Below, piece by piece: positions 15,796 through 23,327 of a stretch of 25,934 nt of DNA. The stretch covers positions 1 through 25,934 of the forward strand of contig CAKSPW010000027.1 in assembly GCA_934486495.1 (NCBI GenBank). Reading direction: 5' to 3'. Every line of letters starts with the position of its first letter. Position 1 is the stretch's first letter. Under the pieces are notes generated by a model, which saw only the letters and a program-made list of their open reading frames with translations, ran no database searches and was not told the origin of the DNA. The position numbers were made by a program, and so were the translations under genes. Source of the stretch: an uncultured Clostridia bacterium (GTDB lineage: Bacteria; Bacillota; Clostridia; UBA1381).

Positions 15796-16688
15796 ACACA
15801 AAGAGATTTTTTGCGTTGGTAACATCGCTTGTGATGATGGTTATGACTTTGGCAGCTTGCGGAAAAGGAGATACCGATAATCCGAAAAATGCGGATGAGG
15901 CAGTTGCTGCTTACAAGGAGTTAATGGAAAAGGAAAACTCAATTATGTCTGAGAATATCGAGCTTTGGGAAAAGGTATTCTCTATGGCGGATAAGAGTGC
16001 GGCAGTGCAGGAGACCGGTAATAATTACGGAGATTTTCTTTTAAAGACAATCGGCTCGGGTGAGGACAAGTTTACGGCGGAGGAGCTGACTTTGTTAAAA
16101 GGTGCGGCTGAGGAAATCCGTGATATTGAAAATAAGCTTGCCGAGCTTGAGAGAAAATATCCCGATGTGGCTCAAAAGTCATCGGGAGGTAATGAAAGCA
16201 TACCGAAAGATGACGGCAGTGTGCAGAAGTTCCCAAGCTTTGAGGGGAAGGATTTTGACGGTAACGACATAAAAAGCGATGAATTGTTTTCAGCTAACGC
16301 AGTTACCGTGATAAACTTTTGGTTTACAACGTGCGGTCCTTGCGTCGGTGAGCTTTCCGAGCTTGACGCACTTGAGAAAGAACTTTCGGAAAAGGGCGGT
16401 ACGCTTATCGGAATAAACTCCTTTACGCTCGGCGGTGACAAGACGGCAATATCGGAGGCAAAGGATGTGCTTTCGAAAAAAGGCGCAGATTATCGCAATA
16501 TCTATTTTGAGCCAAAGGGCGAGGCGGGAAAATTTGTCGAAAACGTGTATGCGTATCCGACTACCTATGTTGTCGATCGCAACGGCGTTATATTGGGCGA
16601 GCCTATTGTAGGAGCTATAACCGAAAAGTCGCAGATGAAAAGGCTTAATGACCTTATTGATAAGGGATTTGCCGCCGATAAGAAATAA
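15792..16688 (+). CDS. TlpA-like lipoprotein thioredoxin
   Basis: This 298-aa protein has a lipoprotein signal ending in the lipobox LAAC (Cys23), so it should be anchored on the outer face of the membrane. Residues 30-130 are a charged, probably helical spacer (ENKLAELERKYPDV) not usual in minimal TlpA proteins. The thioredoxin domain (about 145-298) has the active site FTTCGPCVGE (Cys181, Cys184) and the cis-proline in AYPTTYVVD (Pro256). Family members reduce or oxidise protein thiols outside the cytoplasm. Its ATG overlaps the stop of the ferredoxin gene by 4 bp (ATGA), a strong sign of coupled translation, and the ferredoxin is the obvious electron donor. An AGG-type site lies just upstream (AAAGGAG). 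Confidence 0.9.
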   Translation: MNTKRFFALVTSLVMMVMTLAACGKGDTDNPKNADEAVAAYKELMEKENSIMSENIELWEKVFSMADKSAAVQETGNNYGDFLLKTIGSGEDKFTAEELTLLKGAAEEIRDIENKLAELERKYPDVAQKSSGGNESIPKDDGSVQKFPSFEGKDFDGNDIKSDELFSANAVTVINFWFTTCGPCVGELSELDALEKELSEKGGTLIGINSFTLGGDKTAISEAKDVLSKKGADYRNIYFEPKGEAGKFVENVYAYPTTYVVDRNGVILGEPIVGAITEKSQMKRLNDLIDKGFAADKK

Positions 16689-16711
16689 ACAGCATTTTAT
16701 AAAGATGTTTA

Positions 16712-16735
16712 AAAGGGACTTTTAGTCCCTTTTTT
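16712..16735 (+). terminator. Terminator of the redox operon
   Basis: AAAGGGACT (16712-16720) and AGTCCCTTT (16724-16732) form a perfect 9-bp stem with a TTT loop and a T-run. Confidence 0.88.
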
Positions 16736-16783
16736 GCTGCAAAAGATTTATTTTTAATTTGATTTATGTTTATTTTTATGCTA

Positions 16784-16816
16784 TTGTAACAAAATAATAA
16801 TGTTTTTTTGTAACAA
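16784..16816 (+). repeat. Directly repeated TTGTAACAA upstream of the DUF512 promoter
   Basis: The 9-mer TTGTAACAA, itself partly palindromic (TTGT/ACAA), occurs at 16784-16792 and 16808-16816, 24 bp apart. The second copy ends 13 bp before the -35. A protein-binding site is possible, but no regulator is identified. Confidence 0.35.
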
Positions 16817-16829
16817 TGTTAAAATGATG

Positions 16830-16857
16830 TTGACATTTCTTGATTTTGTGGTAAAAT
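16830..16857 (+). promoter_or_regulatory. Promoter of the DUF512-to-recG operon
   Basis: TTGACA (16830-16835), 16 bp, TAAAAT (16852-16857), about 43 bp before the first start codon. No other convincing promoter is seen until after recG. Confidence 0.65.
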
Positions 16858-16900
16858 TAATATGTATACATATGTTTATTTTTACAGGCGAGGTTGACAA

Positions 16901-18223
16901 ATGACTAAAACTAATACGGAAATTTTGGAGGTTGAGCAGCACTCTCTTGCCGAGCGTGCCGGCATACGTGCCGGTGATATTCTTCTCAGTGTAAACGGCC
17001 ATGAGGTGCACGATATTCTCGAATACAGATTTCTTACGGCGGAATACAGCGTCACACTCACTGTAAGAAAGCCAAACGGTGAGGAAGAAACGATTGATAT
17101 AGAAAATGATTATGAGGATTTGGGACTTATATTCAAGGAAGAGCTTTTATGCACCGCACAAAGCTGTACAAACAAGTGCATTTTCTGTTTTATCGATCAG
17201 CTGCCTCCGGGCATGAGAGAAACTGTGTATTTTAAGGACGATGACGCACGGCTTTCTTTTTTGCAGGGTAATTATGTGACGATGACAAATATGTCGGATG
17301 AGGAGATTGACAGACTCATACAAATGCGCGTTTCACCTATAAATATTTCCGTTCATACGACAAATCCTGAGCTGCGAAAAAAAATGCTAAACAACAGATT
17401 TGCCGGCAGAATATTTGAAATAATGAAGCGTTTGGCAGATAATCATATTTTTATGAATTGTCAGATTGTGCTTTGCCCCGGAATAAATGACGGAGATGAG
17501 CTTATGAGAACGCTTTCGGATATAGCGTCGCTTTCTCCGTATACGGAGAGCGTGTCGGTTGTCCCGGTAGGTGTTACGGCGTACAGAGACGGACTTTTCA
17601 AAATGCCGACCTTTGATAAAAGCGGCTGTATTTCGGTCATAGAAACTGTTGAGAAAATCCAGCAGGAAAACCTTGAAAAGCTCGGCACACGTCTTGTTTA
17701 CTTATCTGATGAATTTTATGTTAATGCCGGATTTGCATGCCCCGATTCTCAAAGCTACGAGGGATTTCCGCAGCTTGAAAACGGAGTCGGTCTTATAGCG
17801 AGTATGAGAGAGGAAACGGAACACGCAATAACTCTTATAAAAAAGAAGAAATATTCAAGAACCGTTACGGTTGCAACGGGTGAGGCGGCATACGGATTTA
17901 TTTCGGAGTGTGCAAAAAAAATCGAGGAAGCGGCGGATGGCGTTAAAATAAACGTGCTTGCCGTTAAGAATAATTTTTTCGGAGGCAAGGTTACCGTTAC
18001 GGGACTTATTTGCGGCTGCGACCTTTTAAAAACGCTTGAAGATAATAATGTTAAGGGTGATGTCTTGATTTCATCTTCGATGCTTAAAAGCGACGAGGAT
18101 ATTTTCCTTGACGACATTACTGTGTCGGATATAGAGAAAAAAACGGGTACAAGACTTATCCCGACGGATAATGACGGATATATTTTTACCGAGAATATAC
18201 TCGGAGAAGAACTTGAATTTTAA
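16901..18223 (+). CDS. PDZ and radical-SAM-like DUF512 protein
   Basis: This 440-aa cytoplasmic protein has an N-terminal PDZ-like domain (residues 8-60; SLAERAGIRAGDILLSVNG). A radical-SAM-like region follows with Cys89, Cys93 and Cys96 in CTNKCIFC, the Cx3Cx2C pattern that binds an S-adenosylmethionine-coordinated 4Fe-4S cluster, plus an extra Cys84 nearby. The C-terminal half (from about 240; SDEFYVNAGFACPDSQSYEGFPQLENGVG) is the DUF512 domain. The family is widespread in Clostridia and cyanobacteria, often next to der, and its reaction is unknown. GAGG lies 7 nt before the ATG. As first gene of the long operon, 12 nt before der, a link to ribosome assembly or RNA/protein modification is a guess from position only. 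Confidence 0.88.
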   Translation: MTKTNTEILEVEQHSLAERAGIRAGDILLSVNGHEVHDILEYRFLTAEYSVTLTVRKPNGEEETIDIENDYEDLGLIFKEELLCTAQSCTNKCIFCFIDQLPPGMRETVYFKDDDARLSFLQGNYVTMTNMSDEEIDRLIQMRVSPINISVHTTNPELRKKMLNNRFAGRIFEIMKRLADNHIFMNCQIVLCPGINDGDELMRTLSDIASLSPYTESVSVVPVGVTAYRDGLFKMPTFDKSGCISVIETVEKIQQENLEKLGTRLVYLSDEFYVNAGFACPDSQSYEGFPQLENGVGLIASMREETEHAITLIKKKKYSRTVTVATGEAAYGFISECAKKIEEAADGVKINVLAVKNNFFGGKVTVTGLICGCDLLKTLEDNNVKGDVLISSSMLKSDEDIFLDDITVSDIEKKTGTRLIPTDNDGYIFTENILGEELEF

Positions 18224-18235
18224 CGGAGGAATGTA

Positions 18236-19561
18236 ATGAAACCGATTGTTGCGATAGTGGGTAGACCGAATGTCGGAAAATCAACGCTTTTTAATAAAAT
18301 TTCGGGCAAAAAAATAAGTATTGTCGAGGATACACCGGGTGTTACAAGAGACAGAATTTTTGCGGACGCCGTTTGGCTCGATAAGCATTTTACGCTTATA
18401 GACACGGGCGGTATTGAACCGCAGAGCAAGGATGAAATACTTGTGCAAATGCGCAGACAGGCTCAGCTTGCAATTGAAATGGCGGATGTTGTGATACTTC
18501 TTACAAATATTCGTGACGGCGTTACGGCAAATGACCTTGACGTTACATCAATGCTCCTTAAGGCAAAGAAAAAAATAGTGCTTGCCGTAAACAAGTCTGA
18601 CGCACCGGGTGAGCCGCCGGCTGAATTTTACGAGTTTTATAATTTAGGACTCGGCGACCCGATTGCAATTTCATCGGTACACGGAATGGGAGTAGGAGAT
18701 CTTCTTGATGAGGTATGCGCCAAATTCCCGGAAAATGCCGAAACCGAGGAGGATGAGGATGAAATCAAGGTTGCCGTTATAGGCAGACCGAATGCCGGCA
18801 AATCGTCACTTATAAACAGAATACTCGGCGAGGAACGAGTAATAGTAAGCAATATAGCAGGTACTACAAGAGATGCTATCGATTCGCATTTCGTTTGCGG
18901 TGAGGATAAGTATTTGTTTATAGATACCGCAGGAATGAGAAAACGCAGAAAAATTGATGAAGCTGTTGAACGATACAGTGTTGTTCGTTCGCTCGGGGCT
19001 GTTGACAGAAGCGATGTTTGCGTTATCATGATTGATGCAACAGAGGGCATTGCCGAACAGGATACAAAAATTGCAGGTTATGCACACGAGCAGGGAAAGG
19101 CTTGTATTTTTGCCGTTAATAAGTGGGACGCTTTGCAAAAGGATACAAAAACGATGAATAACTTCAAGCTTAGACTTCGTGAGGAATTTGCGTTTATGTC
19201 ATATGCGTCGATTATATTTATATCTGCAAAAACAGGTCAGAGAGTCGACAGCTTGCTTGAAGAAATAAAGAAGGTAAACGAGCAGTACAGACGTCGAATT
19301 ACAACCGGTATGTTAAATGACGTTTTAAATGAGGCGGTAGCAAAACAGCAGCCGCCGTCAGATAAGGGAAGAAGGCTTAAAATTTATTACGGAACGCAGG
19401 CAGGTGTTTGTCCGCCGTCATTTGTGCTTTTTACAAATTCACGTGAGCTTTTTCATTATTCGTATCTCAGATTTATTGAAAATCAAATACGTGACGCATT
19501 TGGATTTGACGGTACGCCGATTAAATTTTTCCTTCGTGAGAAATCGGAAAAAGATAAATAA
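18236..19561 (+). CDS. der: Ribosome-assembly GTPase Der (EngA)
   Basis: This 441-aa protein has the tandem-GTPase architecture unique to Der. Domain 1 has GRPNVGKS (9-16), a GVTRDR switch (35-40), DTGG (56-59) and NKSD (119-122). Domain 2 has GRPNAGKS (183-190), AGTTRDAID (208-216), DTAG (230-233) and NKWD (295-298). A KH-like C-terminal domain (about 355-441) contacts rRNA. Der is an essential factor in 50S maturation. In domain 1 the strand normally ending in Asp before the xxGLT-type loop reads LLTNIRDGVT, a mild deviation. GGAGG lies 6 nt before the ATG. The gene is embedded in the operon with gaps of 12 and 26 nt on either side. Confidence 0.97.
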   Translation: MKPIVAIVGRPNVGKSTLFNKISGKKISIVEDTPGVTRDRIFADAVWLDKHFTLIDTGGIEPQSKDEILVQMRRQAQLAIEMADVVILLTNIRDGVTANDLDVTSMLLKAKKKIVLAVNKSDAPGEPPAEFYEFYNLGLGDPIAISSVHGMGVGDLLDEVCAKFPENAETEEDEDEIKVAVIGRPNAGKSSLINRILGEERVIVSNIAGTTRDAIDSHFVCGEDKYLFIDTAGMRKRRKIDEAVERYSVVRSLGAVDRSDVCVIMIDATEGIAEQDTKIAGYAHEQGKACIFAVNKWDALQKDTKTMNNFKLRLREEFAFMSYASIIFISAKTGQRVDSLLEEIKKVNEQYRRRITTGMLNDVLNEAVAKQQPPSDKGRRLKIYYGTQAGVCPPSFVLFTNSRELFHYSYLRFIENQIRDAFGFDGTPIKFFLREKSEKDK

Positions 19562-19587
19562 TATAAATTGTTTGGAGGAACGTCGAG

Positions 19588-20289
19588 TTGAGTACAATTA
19601 TCATTTTGCTTGCGGCAATTGTGCCTTATCTCATAGGCAGTATAAATTTTTCTATAATAATTTCAAAAAGATTTAAGGGTGAGGATATAAGAAAAAGCGG
19701 CTCGGGCAATGCAGGCGCAACGAATATGCTGCGCACTTACGGCAAGGGCTGGGCAGTGCTTACGCTTCTGCTCGATGTGCTCAAAGGCTCGGTAGGCGTC
19801 TGGCTCGGAATGCTGCTTTGTGCGCTTTGTAAAAAGTATGTTATTTTGGCAGGAAGCGGCGGCGTCGGAATAAGTGTGAGCGCCGGCTCATATGATATAA
19901 TAAATGCCGTAAGTCCGTACTTTATGCTTATCGGAGCTTTATTTGCGGTGATAGGTCATAATTTTCCGGTTTTCTTCGGGTTTAAAGGCGGAAAAGGCGT
20001 TGCTGCGAGCTTGGGCGTATTGCTTGCACTCGATTACAGAATAGGACTTATTGTGCTTGTGTTTGCGGTTGCGATTATGGCTATTACGAGATATGTATCT
20101 CTCGGTTCGGTGATGGCGGCGATTATATATGTTGCTGTCAGTCTTACAAATATGATTTATACAAACAGTTTTTCTGCTGTAAGATTTTGCTTTGATATTT
20201 TGCTTGCGGCGCTTTTAATCGTTCGCCATAGGAAAAATATAAAACGACTTCTTGCAGGTGAGGAAAATAAGCTCGGAAAGAAAAAATAA
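19588..20289 (+). CDS. plsY: Acyl-phosphate:glycerol-3-phosphate acyltransferase
   Basis: This 233-aa multi-spanning membrane enzyme moves a fatty acyl group from acyl-phosphate to glycerol-3-phosphate, giving lysophosphatidic acid, the first step of phospholipid synthesis. Conserved segments are GSGNAGATNMLR (near 37-48), the loop HNFPVFFGFKGGKGVA (near 126-141) and a final basic tail (VRHRKNIKRLLAGEENKLG). The start is TTG at 19588, with GGAGG 9 nt upstream. The protein is longer than the usual size of about 200 aa because of an insertion of roughly 25-30 residues after the second helix (KKYVILAGSGGVGISVSAGS), rich in glycine and serine. GpsA, which makes its substrate, is encoded next. Confidence 0.95.
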   Translation: MSTIIILLAAIVPYLIGSINFSIIISKRFKGEDIRKSGSGNAGATNMLRTYGKGWAVLTLLLDVLKGSVGVWLGMLLCALCKKYVILAGSGGVGISVSAGSYDIINAVSPYFMLIGALFAVIGHNFPVFFGFKGGKGVAASLGVLLALDYRIGLIVLVFAVAIMAITRYVSLGSVMAAIIYVAVSLTNMIYTNSFSAVRFCFDILLAALLIVRHRKNIKRLLAGEENKLGKKK

Positions 20290-20314
20290 ATGATTGCTGC
20301 GAAAGGAATATGAA

Positions 20315-21301
20315 ATGAAAATTGCTGTTATCGGTTCGGGCAGCTGGGGTACGGCTGTTGCGCTTCTTTTAGCAAAGAAAGATTATGATATTTATTTGTG
20401 GTCGTGGAAGCAGGAGGAAACAGACAGGCTAAACCGCGACAGAGAAAACAAGGAGTTTTTGCCGGGGAGTAAATTCCCGGAAAACATAATATGCTCGCAC
20501 GATATGGGCTTTTGCGTTGACGGTGCGGAGCTTGTAATAACGGTTGTGCCGAGCATTGCAACAAGGTCAACCGCAAAGGAGCTTTCAAAGTATGTAAAGC
20601 AGGGGCAAAAGCTTTTAAACATATCAAAGGGTCTTGAGGAGAAAACCTTGCTTAGGTTGTCAGAGGTTTACAGTCAGGAAATTCCACAGGCCGATATATC
20701 GGTTATGAGCGGACCGTCTCATGCCGAGGAGGTTTGCAAAGGCTTGCCGACAACAAACGTTGTGGCATCTCGGAGTGTTGAAACGGCTAAATATATTCAA
20801 AATTTACTAATAAGCGAGTGCTTCAGAATTTATACGTCTGATGATATTATGGGAGTAGAACTCGGAGGTGCGCTTAAAAATGTTATCGCACTTTGTGCCG
20901 GAATATGTGACGGACTTGGATATGGCGATAATACAAAGGCTGCGCTTATGACTCGCGGAATTGCGGAGATAAAGCGTCTTGGAGTAAAAATGGGTGCAAG
21001 AGCCGAAACCTTTTCGGGACTTTCCGGAATAGGTGATTTGATTGTAACGTGTACAAGTATGCATTCGAGAAACAGGCGTGCCGGAATTTTAATCGGCGAG
21101 GGGCATTCTCTTGATGAAACACTTGAAAAAGTGCATATGGTTGTTGAAGGAGTTAACACTGCCTCGGCGGCATACGAGCTGTCGAAGAAATACGGCGTGT
21201 CAATGCCGATTGTTCATGAGGCTTATGATATATTATTCAGCGGAAAAGCTCCGCGCGATGCGGTAAAAGAGCTTATGACGCGTGAGGGAAAATCGGAATA
21301 G
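20315..21301 (+). CDS. gpsA: NAD(P)H-dependent glycerol-3-phosphate dehydrogenase
   Basis: This 328-aa cytoplasmic enzyme reduces dihydroxyacetone phosphate to sn-glycerol-3-phosphate for phospholipids. The N-terminal Rossmann motif is VIGSGSWGTAVA (5-16). The catalytic Lys188 lies in GGALKNVIALCAGICDGLGYGDN, preceded by the conserved Lys105 in NISKGLE and the MSGPSHAEEV segment (131-140). I start at the ATG at 20315, which has AAAGGA about 8 nt upstream. An in-frame TTG at 20294 would add seven residues before the Rossmann strand and has no ribosome site. It lies 25 nt after plsY, its direct metabolic partner, and 11 nt before the Asp23-family gene. Confidence 0.96.
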   Translation: MKIAVIGSGSWGTAVALLLAKKDYDIYLWSWKQEETDRLNRDRENKEFLPGSKFPENIICSHDMGFCVDGAELVITVVPSIATRSTAKELSKYVKQGQKLLNISKGLEEKTLLRLSEVYSQEIPQADISVMSGPSHAEEVCKGLPTTNVVASRSVETAKYIQNLLISECFRIYTSDDIMGVELGGALKNVIALCAGICDGLGYGDNTKAALMTRGIAEIKRLGVKMGARAETFSGLSGIGDLIVTCTSMHSRNRRAGILIGEGHSLDETLEKVHMVVEGVNTASAAYELSKKYGVSMPIVHEAYDILFSGKAPRDAVKELMTREGKSE

Positions 21302-21312
21302 GAGGAATTGTA

Positions 21313-21669
21313 ATGGAATTGAATTTTGAAAGTATTTTCGGAAAGATTTCTGTTTCGCCGCGTCTTGTTGCGGAAATTTCAGGCGCCGTTGCCGAAAGCT
21401 GCTACGGTGTTGTCGGCATGGCATCACGAAGCACAAAGGACGGTATAGTAAGTCTTTTGCAGCCCGATAACAGAAGCAGAGGCGTTCGGGTGACTATCGA
21501 GGATAATAAGCCCGTTGTTGAGCTTCATATTATAGTTGAGTTCGGACTGAATATAAAATCAATATGTAAAAGTATTGCAAATCGTGTGAGATATACTCTT
21601 GAATCCGTTACGGGTGTGCCCGTTAAAAGCGTGAACATACGAGTAGAAGGAATAAGAGTTTCGGAATAA
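21313..21669 (+). CDS. Asp23/Gls24-family protein (YloU-like)
   Basis: This 118-aa protein matches the family throughout: SPRLVAEISGAVAESCYGVVGMAS near the N-terminus, the basic middle, VELHIIVEFGLNIKSICKSIANRV (an amphipathic helix) and the closing VKSVNIRVEGIRV. Relatives are small alpha/beta proteins found at the membrane or envelope of Firmicutes and linked to alkaline and cell-envelope stress. In Bacillus the yloU gene directly precedes the fatty acid kinase gene yloV/fakA, as here (15 nt). GGAGG lies 7 nt before the ATG. There is no membrane segment of its own, so envelope association would need a partner. The molecular function is not established. Confidence 0.92.
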   Translation: MELNFESIFGKISVSPRLVAEISGAVAESCYGVVGMASRSTKDGIVSLLQPDNRSRGVRVTIEDNKPVVELHIIVEFGLNIKSICKSIANRVRYTLESVTGVPVKSVNIRVEGIRVSE

Positions 21670-21684
21670 GACGGAGGGTATGTA

Positions 21685-23316
21685 ATGGTAGACGGTAAAA
21701 CGCTCTCGCTTATGATGATTTCGGGAGCAAATAATTTATACAATCACAGAGATGAAGTAAACGAGCTTAACGTATTTCCCGTTCCGGACGGAGATACGGG
21801 TACAAATATGAGCCTTACCGCAGGTGCGCTTGCGGATGAGCTTTCGTTAAATACAACAGATAACGTATCGGAAGCCGCTGATAAAATGGCTTTTGCCGCA
21901 CTCAGAGGCGCAAGAGGAAATTCCGGAGTTATATTATCGCAGATTTTCAGAGGAATGTCAAAATCGCTCAAGGGTATGCCCGAGTGCACACCCGAACAAT
22001 TGGCTGATGCATTTTATGCCGGAGCGGAAAATGCGTATAAGGCGGTGATGAAGCCGACGGAGGGCACAATTTTGACTGTTGCACGTGTATCGGCCGAGGG
22101 TGCAGTGTCGGCCGCTAAGAATGGTGCGGATTTGGTCGGCATACTTGAAAACGGCGCAAAAGAGGGCAAGTCTGCTCTTGATAATACCCCGAACTTACTC
22201 CCGGCTCTTAAAGAGGCAGGCGTTGTTGATGCCGGCGGAAGAGGCTGGCTGTACGTTTTTGAGGGTGCGCTTGAATATGTAAAAAGCGGAGAGGTTGTAA
22301 AAACGAGTGAGGAAGCTCCAAGACCTGTCAGAAAGCTTAATGTTGCCGCTCAAGTCAGCGAGAAAAAAGATATTAAATTTCAGTATTGTACGGAATTTAT
22401 AATAAAACGTTTTTCTTCGGACAGCGATGTTGATTTGTTTCGCTCCAAGCTGTCTCCGAGAGGCGATTGTATGCTCGTAATCGATGACGATGATATTATT
22501 AAGGTGCATATTCACACAAATCATCCGGGATACGTGCTTGAAAGAGCGGTAGAGCTGGGTGAGCTTATGGACGTGAAGATAGACAATATGAAGCTTCAGC
22601 ACAATTCCATACTTGAAAACAAAGAGGAAGAGCCTAAAAAGGCTGAAAACGAAAATGTTGACGAGTACGGTTTTATTGCCGTAAGCTCCGGGAAGGGTCT
22701 TACGAGTATACTCACCGACTTAGGTGTTACAAGAGTCATAGAAGGCGGACAAACAATGAATCCGAGCACAAATGACTTTTTAAAGGCAATTTCAAAGGTT
22801 CGTGCAAAGAATATCTTTATATTCCCGAACAATAAGAATATCATCATGGCAGCACAGCAGGCAAAGGAGCTTTCGGATAAAAACATTATCGTAATCGGTG
22901 CGGTTACAATTCCGCAATGTATTACGGCAATGATGTCATTTAACCCTAAAAAAAGTGCCGAAGCTAATGAAAAAACAATGAGCAGTTCACTCAGAAAGGT
23001 TAAATCCGCACAGGTTACTTTTGCTGTTCGTGACACCGAATATGAAGGTCATGAGATTAAAAAAGGCGATATACTCGGTATGCTTGAGGGTAAAATTGTT
23101 GCTGTCGGAAAATCCCCGGAGGGTATTGCCGAAAAGCTTATTGAACGCATGACGGATGATGACAGCGAGTTTATTTCGGTTTATTACGGTAAATCGGCAA
23201 AAAAACAGGCGGCAGAAGCAATGGCTGAAAAGCTTGAGGATTTATATGATGATTGCGATGTGACTCTTAAAAAGGGTGCACAGCCGCTGTATTATTACAT
23301 TATTTCCGTCGAGTAA
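21685..23316 (+). CDS. fakA: Fatty acid kinase subunit FakA (DAK2/DhaL domain, YloV-like)
   Basis: This 543-aa protein starts with a DhaL-like ATP-binding domain. The Mg-ATP aspartates are in NVFPVPDGDTGTNM (29-42), followed by RGARGNSGVILSQIFRG. The middle domain and the C-terminal DegV-like region (VSSGKGLTSILTDLGV through the end) give the FakA length. FakA, with a separate fatty-acid carrier FakB, phosphorylates fatty acids to acyl-phosphate, the acyl donor of PlsY. No fakB is in the window. GGAGG lies 7 nt before the ATG. In Staphylococcus and Bacillus the same gene lies next to asp23/yloU. The dihydroxyacetone-kinase name sometimes given to it should not be used. Confidence 0.92.
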   Translation: MVDGKTLSLMMISGANNLYNHRDEVNELNVFPVPDGDTGTNMSLTAGALADELSLNTTDNVSEAADKMAFAALRGARGNSGVILSQIFRGMSKSLKGMPECTPEQLADAFYAGAENAYKAVMKPTEGTILTVARVSAEGAVSAAKNGADLVGILENGAKEGKSALDNTPNLLPALKEAGVVDAGGRGWLYVFEGALEYVKSGEVVKTSEEAPRPVRKLNVAAQVSEKKDIKFQYCTEFIIKRFSSDSDVDLFRSKLSPRGDCMLVIDDDDIIKVHIHTNHPGYVLERAVELGELMDVKIDNMKLQHNSILENKEEEPKKAENENVDEYGFIAVSSGKGLTSILTDLGVTRVIEGGQTMNPSTNDFLKAISKVRAKNIFIFPNNKNIIMAAQQAKELSDKNIIVIGAVTIPQCITAMMSFNPKKSAEANEKTMSSSLRKVKSAQVTFAVRDTEYEGHEIKKGDILGMLEGKIVAVGKSPEGIAEKLIERMTDDDSEFISVYYGKSAKKQAAEAMAEKLEDLYDDCDVTLKKGAQPLYYYIISVE

Positions 23317-23327
23317 AAGGTATTGAT

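Noticed and set aside
20294..20314. Seven-residue TTG-started extension of GpsA
   Set aside because: It pushes the Rossmann strand away from the N-terminus, and the ATG at 20315 has its own ribosome site.
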